Notes: generated from the sequence alone by a model not told the origin. Counted from the first letter of the stretch, positions 16,949 through 26,563 are shown. The stretch is DNA of 42,795 nucleotides from Methylovulum sp. (GCA_030653435.1 JAURZI010000144.1:1-42795); one strand, 5' to 3'. Numbers and translations are program-made.

Positions 16949-17686
16949 ATGCCCCAGCCCAAAGTGACGGCTGTTGTCCCTTGCCGCAAGGGCAGCCAAC
17001 GCATTCTTAACAAGAATACCCGGCCTTTCGGCGGTTATACCCATGGGCTGCTGGAACTCAAATTGAAGCAACTGGATGCCGTTGCACGAATAGACGAAAT
17101 TGTTGTAACAACAAATGACCCAATAGTCATGGCAATAGTGGAGCATATTCGCCCAACATTGAGCAAATCTGTCATTCTCGACCATAGACCCGATGAATAT
17201 GCCAGCGATGATTCTTTGCAAGGGCTGATCGGTTACCTCGGCAATACGGTCGATACCGACGTTATCGCATGGACGCACGTCACGTCGCCACTTTTTGTGC
17301 CGGCACTGTATGATGCCGCCTTGGCGGCATATGCACAGGCCAAGCAAGCGCAATTAGCTGACAGTCTAATGGCTGTCGATGCTACGCAAACCTTTGCAAT
17401 GCGTTCTGGCGTATGGATTAGCCACGACAGTAGCATCAAACGGTGGCCGCGCACCCAGGATCTGGAAAAAATATTTCTCGTCAACAGCGCCCTGTTTGTC
17501 ATCGACAAGCCCTTAATGGTAACGCTTCAAGATCGCGTAGGCCATCAGCCCTTTTTGTTCGAGACACCCGCCCTCCATGGATTCGATATTGACTGGGAAG
17601 AGGATTTCGTACTTGGTGAAGCCTTGTACGAAACGCTGGTCAGTCGCAGATTGGGTAAGGTCAACCAAACCATCGCAGGCGTATAG
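16949..17686 (+). CDS. Acylneuraminate/CMP-sugar-type cytidylyltransferase
   Basis: A 245-residue nucleotidyltransferase of the CMP-NeuAc/CMP-Kdo synthetase family. The signature VVPCRKGSQRILNKNTRPFG near the N-terminus is the variant CTP-binding loop (P.R.GS..I..KN), VVTTNDP follows, and HVTSPLF and HGFDIDWEEDF are the later conserved blocks. These enzymes transfer CMP to the anomeric hydroxyl of 2-keto sugar acids. The ATG at 16949 is preferred because GAGG stands 8 nt upstream; two upstream in-frame ATGs (16910, 16919) are less well placed. It follows the HMGL-type aldolase gene and probably activates that enzyme's product for a glycosyltransferase. Confidence 0.8.
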   Translation: MPQPKVTAVVPCRKGSQRILNKNTRPFGGYTHGLLELKLKQLDAVARIDEIVVTTNDPIVMAIVEHIRPTLSKSVILDHRPDEYASDDSLQGLIGYLGNTVDTDVIAWTHVTSPLFVPALYDAALAAYAQAKQAQLADSLMAVDATQTFAMRSGVWISHDSSIKRWPRTQDLEKIFLVNSALFVIDKPLMVTLQDRVGHQPFLFETPALHGFDIDWEEDFVLGEALYETLVSRRLGKVNQTIAGV

Positions 17687-17752
17687 CCATGGGATGTGTG
17701 CCGTTGCCCGTGTTTTGCGTAATATAGAAAACCGCATTTTGGATTTGTTAAC

Positions 17753-20506
17753 ATGATTGAACTTGAAATCACTAGCCACAGCGAAACAGATAACCCGATC
17801 ATTAATACAAGATTGCTGTATTCGTTCAAAGCAACAAAATGCCGCATGAACACTGCTCCGCCCCACTTTATATTGTCCGGCTGGATTATAGATAAAAAAC
17901 AAGCACCTATTAACATAGTCACGGTCATTGCTGGCATTAAGGTGTGTCATGATTTAAATGTCATAAAACACGTGCTTGCCAAACGCATGGGCAAAAAACT
18001 GGGTTTTTCAATCGATGGTCGTTGCGGCTTTGCCTTCCGAATCGAGGCAGTTGCAGATGTTGACTTATTCATTGAAATAGATAACAACTTGGTGCCCTGG
18101 AAAAAAGTAAAAGTCATAACAACATCGGCACCCTCAATACCTGAGAAGGATACAGCAGCCATCTTGCAAAAATTTAAAGAGGCTAATTTTTCCGCCGTGC
18201 AAGAAGAAGACTATTGCAAGAAAAGTACATTCGCTCAATATCGACCAAATGACACTTTTGCCATTGCAATTGAGGCATTATTCTTTTTTTTTAGTAACCG
18301 GTTTAATGAAATCTCCAGCCAACACATTGATGAGGTCAACGCGCTTTATGGCGCAATAGCACAAAATATCAGTACGTTTTGGCGTGAAGTAAAAAGACTG
18401 TCCTTAGCAGATGCTTTAAATGAGCCGACGCTTAAAAGCCATTTAAAGCGATTGGTCGAAGAATTAAAAAATGATAAGTTCGCTATTGGTTTGGCCGAAA
18501 GCGCCATCACTAATAATTTAAGCTTACCCAGCCCTTTTTCTTCGGCACCAGCCTATTGCCGCGAAAGTTATGAGGTTGATGGCGGCTTTACCTGTTTACG
18601 TTTTACTGACGGTCGGCACTGTTTTTTTCTCATCCAGGGTGTCTCGTCGGCAGACGCCCTTTATTTCCCTAGCGATAATACTTTTTTAGCCTTTGCCGCC
18701 GTCAAAGAAACCCAGATACAAAGCTTGAAAAAAAAGCTGATTAGCGACTTTGCCAAGACTGTTGATTATGTTAAAGCGGAAAATAGTTTTTTTGGTATCA
18801 TCGCTTCTCATAACCGCCCGTCCCATTTTTATTATGATATTTGGCCTACGCTCGTAGAATTAAGTGAAAGACCTGCGTTGGTCGCCCAGTTGCCTAACGT
18901 GATTATGCGTTCCAATCACGATTTTAATCATGCCGATTTGTTATTTGGCGAGCACAAATGCCTTGTCCTTGATTCGGGAGCCATAAATGCACTGGCCTTG
19001 GACGAACATAAATGGTTTTTTCATGCCGGTACCCGTCTTGCGCTCAGTAACCGGTATCTTTATGAGCGGGCAGACCGTGCACTGGTCAAAAACGCTATCA
19101 GTACCCCAGGTAAAACGGCATTAGAAAAAATTAAGCACTTGGACGGGTGTTACCCTATCGTATGGATTGGCGTAGAAGGGCAAAAACGTTGCTGGCTAGA
19201 ACAAATTGAAGGTTATGCTTATATTTTAAATCAATTATTGAAAAAATATCCAAAGCTCGGCGTAGTTTTTGATGGTTGGACGCTCCCGTTAACCCCATCC
19301 GAGGGATCTATAAGCGAGGCAGAAAAGGACCTGCAAGTCGCTAACAAAATAGTCAAGAAAGTAAGCCCTAGGTTTAAATTTGTTTCCGTAGTCGGCGAAC
19401 CCAGCCATATCAAATTGGCTGTTGGCAACACGGCCGATTTTTTTATCAGTAATTATGCTACGGGTTCTATGCATATTTCACGGATGTTAGGTAAACCAGG
19501 ATTTTGTCATTTAAGCAGACGGTTTTCCGATGTTGCTTTGCGCCAGGCGATGCACATCCATCCTAATCATCATGTTTACCTATTGCCGCAGCAATACATC
19601 ACCGATGAAGATGAAGAGGTTATGCACGATCGGTTAAGCTATTCGATAGATAAAAAAGTTTTTTATCGCTTTATTGAATCGAAACTGGACAATGTGCTGA
19701 ATGCAGACGCGGCAACTAGCATAAAGATTTTTATAGAGCCCCCGTATACTGTTAATCCAGAACTGCGGAATTATTTAAAAATGGCGACTAACGGGAACCT
19801 CATCCAAATTTTTCCGGGTAAAAAGGCCCCGAATAAGCTTGAAGAGTTAACGGGGTATAGCGAAACGTATCTTAATAATAATTTGGTTTACGATGCTTTC
19901 AGTTATCGTGCCCATAAGAAAATTATTGGCTCGGCGCATTATTTGATCTGGTTAGGAAACCCATTGGAACGCGTTTATTTTCATGCGGCGAAATTGGCAA
20001 AAATAACGGCTAGTGACAAGGACGATGGAGGGCGTATGCTCGATGTTTTCAACATAGGACATAAGTCACTCGACAATTATCTGACGCGCATGGTCTCTGA
20101 TACCGACGCGGCATTTGGCCAATGCACAGAGCTTATGCTTGAAAAAGCCATTGATAATTTAAAGCATGAATTCATTTTTATCGGTCTTGATGACAGGCAA
20201 AGCGAATCTTTTGATTTGTTATGTGCCGTCATGGATTGGGACAGAAGCCTTTTTCCTAACGAAATGCCGCATAAGTTTACAATCAATCATGATGGTTTCG
20301 CTGAAAATGTCCATAGCGCGGCAAAGGCGATGGTGAGTTACGATTTACGCTTATACCAGACTGCAGTTGCGCTGTTTGATGATCGATTGAAAAGTCCTGA
20401 AAAGTTGATGGGTTACATGCAATCCTATAACTTTTATAGCAAATTACAAAACATGCTGGCTGATAAACTGATGCCGAAATCAACAATACCCAATGCTGAC
20501 AGATGA
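17753..20506 (+). CDS. Large surface-glycan protein with GW module and degenerate sulfotransferase domain
   Basis: A 917-residue protein. Residues ~36-120 form a module related to the two in the 1251-residue glycosyltransferase: ILSGWIID, VIAGIKV, then GRCGFAFRI. The middle (~250-670) is not recognised with confidence; FVSVVGEPSHIKLAVGNTAD followed by SNYATGSMHISRMLGKPGFC looks like a GT-B-type (GT61/GT9-like) donor half. Residues ~680-890 follow the Sulfotransfer_2 plan: LIQIFPGKKAPNK, WLGNPLERVYFHAAKLA, then TRMVSDTDAAFGQCTE, FIFIGLDDRQSESFDLL. But the loop lacks the family's (S/T) and the 3'-phosphate motif has Gly735 and Phe in place of the usual Arg and Ser. I infer a non-catalytic or altered domain. 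Its last codons overlap the next gene by 4 nt (ATGA), indicating translational coupling. Confidence 0.65.
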   Translation: MIELEITSHSETDNPIINTRLLYSFKATKCRMNTAPPHFILSGWIIDKKQAPINIVTVIAGIKVCHDLNVIKHVLAKRMGKKLGFSIDGRCGFAFRIEAVADVDLFIEIDNNLVPWKKVKVITTSAPSIPEKDTAAILQKFKEANFSAVQEEDYCKKSTFAQYRPNDTFAIAIEALFFFFSNRFNEISSQHIDEVNALYGAIAQNISTFWREVKRLSLADALNEPTLKSHLKRLVEELKNDKFAIGLAESAITNNLSLPSPFSSAPAYCRESYEVDGGFTCLRFTDGRHCFFLIQGVSSADALYFPSDNTFLAFAAVKETQIQSLKKKLISDFAKTVDYVKAENSFFGIIASHNRPSHFYYDIWPTLVELSERPALVAQLPNVIMRSNHDFNHADLLFGEHKCLVLDSGAINALALDEHKWFFHAGTRLALSNRYLYERADRALVKNAISTPGKTALEKIKHLDGCYPIVWIGVEGQKRCWLEQIEGYAYILNQLLKKYPKLGVVFDGWTLPLTPSEGSISEAEKDLQVANKIVKKVSPRFKFVSVVGEPSHIKLAVGNTADFFISNYATGSMHISRMLGKPGFCHLSRRFSDVALRQAMHIHPNHHVYLLPQQYITDEDEEVMHDRLSYSIDKKVFYRFIESKLDNVLNADAATSIKIFIEPPYTVNPELRNYLKMATNGNLIQIFPGKKAPNKLEELTGYSETYLNNNLVYDAFSYRAHKKIIGSAHYLIWLGNPLERVYFHAAKLAKITASDKDDGGRMLDVFNIGHKSLDNYLTRMVSDTDAAFGQCTELMLEKAIDNLKHEFIFIGLDDRQSESFDLLCAVMDWDRSLFPNEMPHKFTINHDGFAENVHSAAKAMVSYDLRLYQTAVALFDDRLKSPEKLMGYMQSYNFYSKLQNMLADKLMPKSTIPNADR

Positions 20507-21294
20507 ATAAAATTCCAGAAATATTCAATAACGTTGTTGTCGACCTAAAAAGGCTTCAAGAGATAGACGCGATGCCGGAACCTCGGATCCGATACATTGT
20601 TGCGATAACGCCGCGATCAGGAAGCTCTTATCTTTGTAACACGATGATTGGGGCTAAACTGTTTGGCCGACCTGGAGAGGCGTTGAATCAGTCATTTGTT
20701 GGTGGAAATTTGAAAAGAATTCCGGGGCGCACGCCGGACGAATATATTCGTAATGCCATTCGTGTCAGAAAAACGGCTAACAAAATTTCCGGTCTTAAAA
20801 CCAGCTGGTTTCAGTTTCAAAATTTCATGGAAGCCATGCATGACCATGCTTATTTGGACGGTTTTAAATACATTTATTTAACTAGGCGCGATCTGGCTGC
20901 ACAGGCGGTATCCTTGTATAAAGCCACTTCATCAAATGTATTTCATACCAATATACAACACAGCGAAGATGCTTTGGCAAAACTAGACGCACTAGAATAC
21001 GATTATGAGGCTATAAAAGGTTGGCACGATCATATCGTGGCCCAGGAAAAAGGCTGGCAAGACTACTTTTATAACAAGCGTATTTTTCCGTTATGTATTA
21101 GTTACGAAGATATAGAAGAGGATATAGTCCGCGTACTAAAACGCATTGCCACCTATATTGCCGTAAATCCTGATAACGTATCAATACCTGAGGAACCCTC
21201 AGTGTTCACGAAAGTAAGCGATAGCCGAAATGCCGAATGGTCGCGCCGCTTCATGATGGACTACAGTTCAAGTAAGGAGCTTGAGAATAAATAA
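20503..21294 (+). CDS. Stf0-family sulfotransferase
   Basis: A 263-residue protein matching the Stf0 (trehalose 2-sulfotransferase) family. It has the phosphosulfate loop ITPRSGSSYLCNTM (residues 35-48), a GRPGEALN segment where Stf0 carries its conserved Glu, LTRRDLAAQAVSLYKA as the 3'-phosphate motif with RRD...QAVS, EKGWQDYF, and a C-terminal SDSRNAEWSRRF. Stf0 sulfates trehalose in mycobacteria; here the acceptor is more likely a glycan or disaccharide of this locus, and that is inference. The ATG overlaps the stop of the previous gene (ATGA), so the enzyme is probably made in step with the 917-residue protein that carries the degenerate sulfotransferase domain. Confidence 0.88.
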   Translation: MNKIPEIFNNVVVDLKRLQEIDAMPEPRIRYIVAITPRSGSSYLCNTMIGAKLFGRPGEALNQSFVGGNLKRIPGRTPDEYIRNAIRVRKTANKISGLKTSWFQFQNFMEAMHDHAYLDGFKYIYLTRRDLAAQAVSLYKATSSNVFHTNIQHSEDALAKLDALEYDYEAIKGWHDHIVAQEKGWQDYFYNKRIFPLCISYEDIEEDIVRVLKRIATYIAVNPDNVSIPEEPSVFTKVSDSRNAEWSRRFMMDYSSSKELENK

Positions 21295-21346
21295 ATGGTA
21301 TCATCGCTAACAAGCTGTTTAACAACGGCGACTGAGAGCAAAGCCG

Positions 21347-22357
21347 ATGAATAGCCTAAACATAAATCATCAAGCGTATACCGGCCTTTCCGTCTATGTT
21401 GTCGAAGAACAAGCCAATCCTTCCAGCGATTTTTTTGTGTTGCCGGCGATCCGGGCGCTAGGCCACCGTGCGGTACGCTGCCATTTCGCAGATTTGCCGA
21501 CGGCGGCTGAATTGTCCGGGGCTATCGTGGTATTTGTCCGCTATGTGCCGCCCCAGTGGGTCAAACTGGTGGAGTCCATGCGGACCCAACTGCATGCGTT
21601 GATATTTTTCATGGATGACGATGTATTGGATTTGGATGCGTCTTCCGATATGCCCTGGCATTATCAGCTTAAGCTGATGCGCTTGTCGGCTTCGCGTTCA
21701 CGGTGGTTGCGGCGGCAAAAAGCGGTGCTATGGGTTTCGACACCGTATTTGCAGCAGAAATACGCGGCGTGGCAACCGCGCTTGATTTTGCCGTCAGCTG
21801 TGATGCCGTCCGACAGTCTGCGACGGATTTTTTACCACGGCTCAGCTTCTCATCAAGTCGATATTCGCTGGCTACAACCCGTAATAGCAGAAGTCCTGTA
21901 CCAAGATGCCAGTCTTGCATTTGAAATTATTGGCGGACAAGCAATTTATAGCCTGTATAAAGGTCTGCCGCGTGTCAGTATCGTGCATCCTATGAGGTGG
22001 CCAAACTATCAGGCTTTCGTTGCCATGCAAACTTACCATGTGGGGTTGAATCCCTTACAGGATATACCGTTTAACCGTGCACGTTCCTACACCAAATTTT
22101 TTGATATCACCCGTTGCAAGGCGGTGGGTATTTATTCACCAGGCAGCGCCTGTGCTGAAATAATCTGCGACCAGCATGATGGCCTAGTTGTTGAACTGGA
22201 GCGGGAAGCCTGGATAGCCGCTATTTTGAAGCTTGCCCAGGATGAACAGTTGCGGCAAACCTTATTGGCAAATGCCGAAACTAAAATGCGTGATTTGACT
22301 AAGTTGGCCCAGCATAGCTATGCCGATCAGGGTGGCGCTAAAAATGCGCTTTATTAG
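21347..22357 (+). CDS. GT-B glycosyltransferase (GT4-like)
   Basis: A 336-residue glycosyltransferase. LSVYVVEEQAN and FFMDDDVLDL lie in the N-terminal half, RRIFYHGSASHQVDI starts the donor-binding half, and YHVGLNPLQDIPFNRARSYTKFFD with GSACAEIICDQHDGLVVE gives the C-terminal nucleotide-sugar-binding block. It resembles the first GT-B domain of the 1251-residue protein (both have a YYR/K..FE-type acidic site), so the two may be related by descent. No signal peptide. Its sugar specificity is not deducible. It closes the glycan block; the next gene, mpl, is a housekeeping gene. Confidence 0.75.
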   Translation: MNSLNINHQAYTGLSVYVVEEQANPSSDFFVLPAIRALGHRAVRCHFADLPTAAELSGAIVVFVRYVPPQWVKLVESMRTQLHALIFFMDDDVLDLDASSDMPWHYQLKLMRLSASRSRWLRRQKAVLWVSTPYLQQKYAAWQPRLILPSAVMPSDSLRRIFYHGSASHQVDIRWLQPVIAEVLYQDASLAFEIIGGQAIYSLYKGLPRVSIVHPMRWPNYQAFVAMQTYHVGLNPLQDIPFNRARSYTKFFDITRCKAVGIYSPGSACAEIICDQHDGLVVELEREAWIAAILKLAQDEQLRQTLLANAETKMRDLTKLAQHSYADQGGAKNALY

Positions 22358-22439
22358 CCTTGCTCCGGTTTCAATGCTCCATAAGCGCTGCTAATACGCC
22401 AGTGCTATCATTAACCTAGTCTAGCCATCGGGATAAACA

Positions 22440-23795
22440 GTGCATATTCATATCTTAGGTATTTGCGGGACATTTATGGGCGGGCTTGCATTGATTGCAA
22501 GACAGCTGGGCTATGAGGTCAGTGGTTCGGACCAGAATGTTTACCCGCCTATGAGCACCCAGTTGCAAGAGCAGGGTATACAGCTAATGGAAGGTTACCG
22601 TGCTGAAAATCTGGACAATAACCCGGATTGGGTAGTCATTGGCAATGCTTTGTCGCGTGGTAACCCGGAAGTTGAGGCGGTGCTGGATAAAGGACTGAAA
22701 TACGTTTCGGGGCCGCAGTGGTTAGCCGAGCATGTGTTGCAGGGTAAATGGGTGCTAGGCGTTGCTGGCACGCACGGAAAAACGACGACAACCAGCATGT
22801 TGAGCTGGATACTGGAACATCAGGGGTTTAACCCCGGTTTTTTGATTGGCGGTATTCCGTTAAATTTTGGGGTTTCAGCCCGGTTGGGCAATTCGGATTT
22901 TTTTGTCATAGAGGCCGACGAGTACGATTCGGCTTTCTTTGATAAGCGTTCAAAATTTGTCCATTATCGGCCACGTACTGCAATACTGAATAATCTTGAA
23001 TTCGACCATGCCGATATTTTTCCTGATTTGGATGCCATCAAAAAGCAATTCCATCATCTGGTCAGGACGGTGCCTGGGCATGGTTTGATTATCACCCCAG
23101 AAGCAGATGCCAATATTAATGACGTATTAAGCATGGGGTGCTGGACGGCGGTGGCAAAAACATCGGTTAATGCCGGCGCGCAATGGGATGCCGTGTTGAC
23201 TGAAGCAGACGGCAGCCGGTTCAGTGTGTTTTTTGAGGGCAAGGAACAAGGCTGTGTGGCTTGGACATTAAGCGGCAAGCATAATGTTTACAATGCCTTG
23301 TCTGCCATTGCTGCGGCTAGGCATGTCGGCATCACGCCGGTGCATGCGATAGCTGCGTTGGCACAATTCAAGAGCGTCAAGCGACGCATGGAAGTCATTG
23401 CGACGGGTAATGGGGTGACAGTCTATGATGATTTCGCCCATCATCCGACCGCCATAGCAACAACCTTGGACGGTTTGCGTAAACAGGTTGGGGGCGAGCG
23501 CATCATTGCCGTGGTGGAGCCGCGTTCCAATACGATGCGGATGGGGGTGCACACCGAGACATTGGCTAGGTCGTTGCAGCAAGCGGATCAGGCTATTATT
23601 TATCAACCGGATAATATGGGTTGGGATTTAAGCGCATTGAAAAAATACGCGGCTAATATTGAAATCTGCGCGTCCATGGATGACATCATCAAGCGCTTGC
23701 AATGTGAAGCTCGCTACGGTGGTCATATCGTGTTGATGAGCAATGGCAGCTTTGGTGGTATTTATCAACGGTTGCCGTTGTGCCTGTCGGACTAG
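22440..23795 (+). CDS. mpl: UDP-N-acetylmuramate:L-alanyl-gamma-D-glutamyl-meso-diaminopimelate ligase
   Basis: A 451-residue Mur-ligase. The start HIHILGICGTFMGG and the block YPPMSTQL are characteristic of Mpl, AGTHGKTTTTSMLSWIL is the ATP-binding loop, and VYDDFAHHPTAI the C-terminal Mur-ligase block. Mpl attaches the recycled tripeptide L-Ala-D-Glu-meso-DAP to UDP-MurNAc, saving cell-wall material; it acts in the cytoplasm. The start is GTG at 22440. The length is normal (~450). It lies between the surface-glycan genes and cysD and is probably not part of that pathway. Confidence 0.95.
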   Translation: MHIHILGICGTFMGGLALIARQLGYEVSGSDQNVYPPMSTQLQEQGIQLMEGYRAENLDNNPDWVVIGNALSRGNPEVEAVLDKGLKYVSGPQWLAEHVLQGKWVLGVAGTHGKTTTTSMLSWILEHQGFNPGFLIGGIPLNFGVSARLGNSDFFVIEADEYDSAFFDKRSKFVHYRPRTAILNNLEFDHADIFPDLDAIKKQFHHLVRTVPGHGLIITPEADANINDVLSMGCWTAVAKTSVNAGAQWDAVLTEADGSRFSVFFEGKEQGCVAWTLSGKHNVYNALSAIAAARHVGITPVHAIAALAQFKSVKRRMEVIATGNGVTVYDDFAHHPTAIATTLDGLRKQVGGERIIAVVEPRSNTMRMGVHTETLARSLQQADQAIIYQPDNMGWDLSALKKYAANIEICASMDDIIKRLQCEARYGGHIVLMSNGSFGGIYQRLPLCLSD

Positions 23796-23923
23796 GCGCC
23801 GGACGCTGAAAGTTGATAGATAACTGGCATTAACCGCCCCTACAAATTAGAATAGCAAGCAGATTGTGTGCTGATATACAGGCCGACACATACTGTACCA
23901 CCCCAAACCTTATGGATTTTTTA

Positions 23924-24832
23924 ATGACCGACTATAAATTAACACATCTTAAACAGCTGGAAGCTGAAAGCATTCATATTATCCGTGAAGTTGCCGCTGA
24001 ATTTGAACGTCCTGTGATGTTGTATTCTGTGGGCAAAGACTCGGCGGTCATGTTGCATCTGACTATGAAGGCGTTTTTTCCAGGCAAGCCGCCGTTTCCG
24101 TTACTGCATGTTGACACCACTTGGAAATTCAAGGAAATGATCGCGTTTCGCGATCAGTTGATTAAGGAATTGGGGTTGGAATTGCTGGTGCACATCAATC
24201 AGGATGGTGTTGATCAAGGCATAGGTCCATTTTCGCACGGTAGTAAAAAACACACGGATGTGATGAAAACAGACGGGCTCAAACAAGCGCTAAATAAATA
24301 TCAGTTTGATGCGGCGTTTGGTGGCGCCCGTAGGGATGAAGAAAAGTCCCGCGCTAAAGAGCGTGTCTATTCTTTCCGAGATAAAAATCACACTTGGGAC
24401 CCTAAAAACCAGCGCCCTGAGTTATGGAATATTTATAACGGCAAAATAGACAAGGGCGAAAGTATCCGCGTATTCCCTTTATCCAATTGGACAGAACTGG
24501 ATATTTGGCAATATATCCATTTGGAAAGTATCCCTATTGTACCTTTGTATTTTGCCAAAGAGCGGCCTGTGGTCGATAAAGACGGTATGTTGATTATGGT
24601 GGACGATGAGCGCATGCCTATCGGCCCAGAAGATAAAGTTGAAATGAAAATGGTGCGTTTCCGTACCTTAGGCTGTTATCCCTTGACTGGCGCAGTCGAA
24701 TCTTCGGCGACCACGTTGCCGGAAATTATCCAGGAAATGTTGTTGACCACCACCTCTGAACGGCAAGGACGCCTGATAGACCATGACCAGTCCGGTTCTA
24801 TGGAACAGAAAAAGCGCGAAGGCTATTTTTAA
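23924..24832 (+). CDS. cysD: Sulfate adenylyltransferase subunit 2 (ATP sulfurylase small subunit)
   Basis: A 302-residue protein, the family's normal size, from ATG 23924 ([20 protein letters not shown]). The PP-loop [13 protein letters not shown] lies near residue 30, and [25 protein letters not shown] and the RFRTLGCYP block are all intact. CysD binds ATP and sulfate and forms adenylyl sulfate (APS) together with CysN. The frame is open 20 codons further upstream from a TTG, but homology and length favour 23924. No strong Shine-Dalgarno is visible. Its partner cysN follows. APS made here is the precursor of the PAPS used by the many sulfotransferases to the left, as well as of assimilatory sulfite. 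Confidence 0.95.
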   Translation: MTDYKLTHLKQLEAESIHIIREVAAEFERPVMLYSVGKDSAVMLHLTMKAFFPGKPPFPLLHVDTTWKFKEMIAFRDQLIKELGLELLVHINQDGVDQGIGPFSHGSKKHTDVMKTDGLKQALNKYQFDAAFGGARRDEEKSRAKERVYSFRDKNHTWDPKNQRPELWNIYNGKIDKGESIRVFPLSNWTELDIWQYIHLESIPIVPLYFAKERPVVDKDGMLIMVDDERMPIGPEDKVEMKMVRFRTLGCYPLTGAVESSATTLPEIIQEMLLTTTSERQGRLIDHDQSGSMEQKKREGYF

Positions 24833-24877
24833 ACGTCGCCCCCCACCGCCAATCAAACAGAACTCAGAGAATCCACT

Positions 24878-26506
24878 ATGTCCCACCAATCCGATTTAAT
24901 CAGTACCGATATTAATGCTTATTTGGCGCAGCATGAGCGCAAAGAGTTGTTACGTTTTTTAACATGCGGCAATGTTGATGACGGCAAAAGCACGTTGATA
25001 GGCCGTTTGTTGCACGATTCCAAGATGATTTACGAAGACCAGTTGGCGGCGGTTCAAGCCGACAGTGTCAAGTCGGGCACCACCGGTGCCGGCAAGATAG
25101 ACTTGGCGTTACTGGTTGACGGTTTGCAGGCCGAACGCGAACAAGGCATTACCATAGATGTTGCCTATCGCTATTTTTCCACCGCCACACGAAAATTTAT
25201 TATCGCCGACACACCAGGGCATGAACAATATACGCGTAATATGGCGACTGGCGCATCGACCTGCGATTTGGCGATTATTTTGATTGATGCCCGTTATGGC
25301 GTACAAACCCAAACCAAACGTCATAGTTTCATTGCCTCGTTGCTGGGTATCCAACATATCATCGTCGCAATCAACAAAATGGATTTGGTTGAGTACAGTG
25401 AGATTGTTTTTAATAAAATCAAACAGGATTATTTAAAATTTACTGAAACGCTGGATCTGCATGATATTTGTTTTATTCCAATGTCGGCGCTAGATGGCGA
25501 TAACGTGGTCAACCCAAGTGAGCACATGGCATGGTTTACCGGTGCGCCCATGATGGAGGCGCTCAATAGCGTTAAGATTGTCAATGACCGTAATTTCACT
25601 AATGCCCGTTTTCCGGTTCAGTATGTGAATCGCCCTAACCTGGATTTTCGTGGCTTTTGCGGCACAGTGGCTTCCGGCATTTTCCGTAAAGGTGACCAGA
25701 TCACAGCGTTGCCTTCAGGTAAAAGCAGCAAGATCAAATCTATTGTCACTTATGACGGAGACCTCGAAGAAGCTTTTGCGCCTATGGCTGTGACGTTGAC
25801 CTTGGAAGATGAAATCGATATCAGCCGTGGCGATATGATTGTCGGTGTTGAGCAAACACCGGCAACCGTAGCGGACAAGTTCAAAGCAAATATTGTCTGG
25901 ATGACTGAAAAAGCCTTGACGCCTGGGCGCCAGTATATAATCAAATTGGCTACCCGTAGCGTTTCTGGGTCTATCTCATTGATACATCATAGAATTGATG
26001 TCAACACGCTGGAGCATCATGATGCCAGCGAGTTGCAGCTTAATGAGATCGGTTGCTGTACGGTTTCGGTTAATGCGCCTGTTGTTTTTGACCCTTACAA
26101 GACGAGTCGGGGCACGGGGTCGTTCATTATTATTGATCGGCTCAGTAACGGTACGGTTGGTGCCGGGATGATCACTGGTGTCACCGATGACGAGTTGCTG
26201 TTGTCCGTGACTGTTGATGAGCGTGCGTCAAGATTTAGTCAGATGGCCACTGCTGTTTCACTAACCGGCGCAAACAGCCGAATTACTGCATATCAATTGG
26301 AAAGAAAACTATTTGATAACGGCCATGCGACAACCGTGTTGGAAGCCAAAGATGATGTGGCGCTTATTCAGGCTATCAAGAATGCTGGGTTGATTTGTTT
26401 GTGCCCGGACAGTAGCGTCGAGTCCTCCGATATCAGCTTTGACACCGACAACAGCTCTATTGATGATATTTATAGCGTATTAAAAGAACAGAAAATTATT
26501 TATTAA
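24878..26506 (+). CDS. cysN: Sulfate adenylyltransferase subunit 1 with decayed APS-kinase tail
   Basis: A 542-residue GTPase subunit of ATP sulfurylase. [17 protein letters not shown] is the P-loop (near residue 28), [11 protein letters not shown] is G3 and NKMDL is G4; the translation-factor-like beta barrels follow. CysN uses GTP hydrolysis to drive APS synthesis by CysD. E. coli CysN is about 475 residues; here residues ~460-542 form an extra tail. The tail matches the beginning of the CysC (APS kinase) half of CysNC fusions ([19 protein letters not shown] and NAGLICLC), but the P-loop position reads [11 protein letters not shown], without G..G.GKST, and most of the kinase is missing. So it looks like a degraded former CysNC fusion, and this protein cannot make PAPS. 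The ATP sulfurylase part is intact. Confidence 0.9.
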   Translation: MSHQSDLISTDINAYLAQHERKELLRFLTCGNVDDGKSTLIGRLLHDSKMIYEDQLAAVQADSVKSGTTGAGKIDLALLVDGLQAEREQGITIDVAYRYFSTATRKFIIADTPGHEQYTRNMATGASTCDLAIILIDARYGVQTQTKRHSFIASLLGIQHIIVAINKMDLVEYSEIVFNKIKQDYLKFTETLDLHDICFIPMSALDGDNVVNPSEHMAWFTGAPMMEALNSVKIVNDRNFTNARFPVQYVNRPNLDFRGFCGTVASGIFRKGDQITALPSGKSSKIKSIVTYDGDLEEAFAPMAVTLTLEDEIDISRGDMIVGVEQTPATVADKFKANIVWMTEKALTPGRQYIIKLATRSVSGSISLIHHRIDVNTLEHHDASELQLNEIGCCTVSVNAPVVFDPYKTSRGTGSFIIIDRLSNGTVGAGMITGVTDDELLLSVTVDERASRFSQMATAVSLTGANSRITAYQLERKLFDNGHATTVLEAKDDVALIQAIKNAGLICLCPDSSVESSDISFDTDNSSIDDIYSVLKEQKIIY

Positions 26507-26563
26507 GTTACGTGCGCCGGGCCAGATTGCGGGTTATGCGTGGCTTGGCCTAGCCGGTTCTTT

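Noticed and set aside
16907-17353. Minus-strand frame of 148 residues
   Set aside because: Antisense to the cytidylyltransferase gene, without recognisable motifs.
17513-17950. Minus-strand frame of 145 residues across a gene boundary
   Set aside because: Overlaps the ends of two well-supported plus-strand genes and has no family features.
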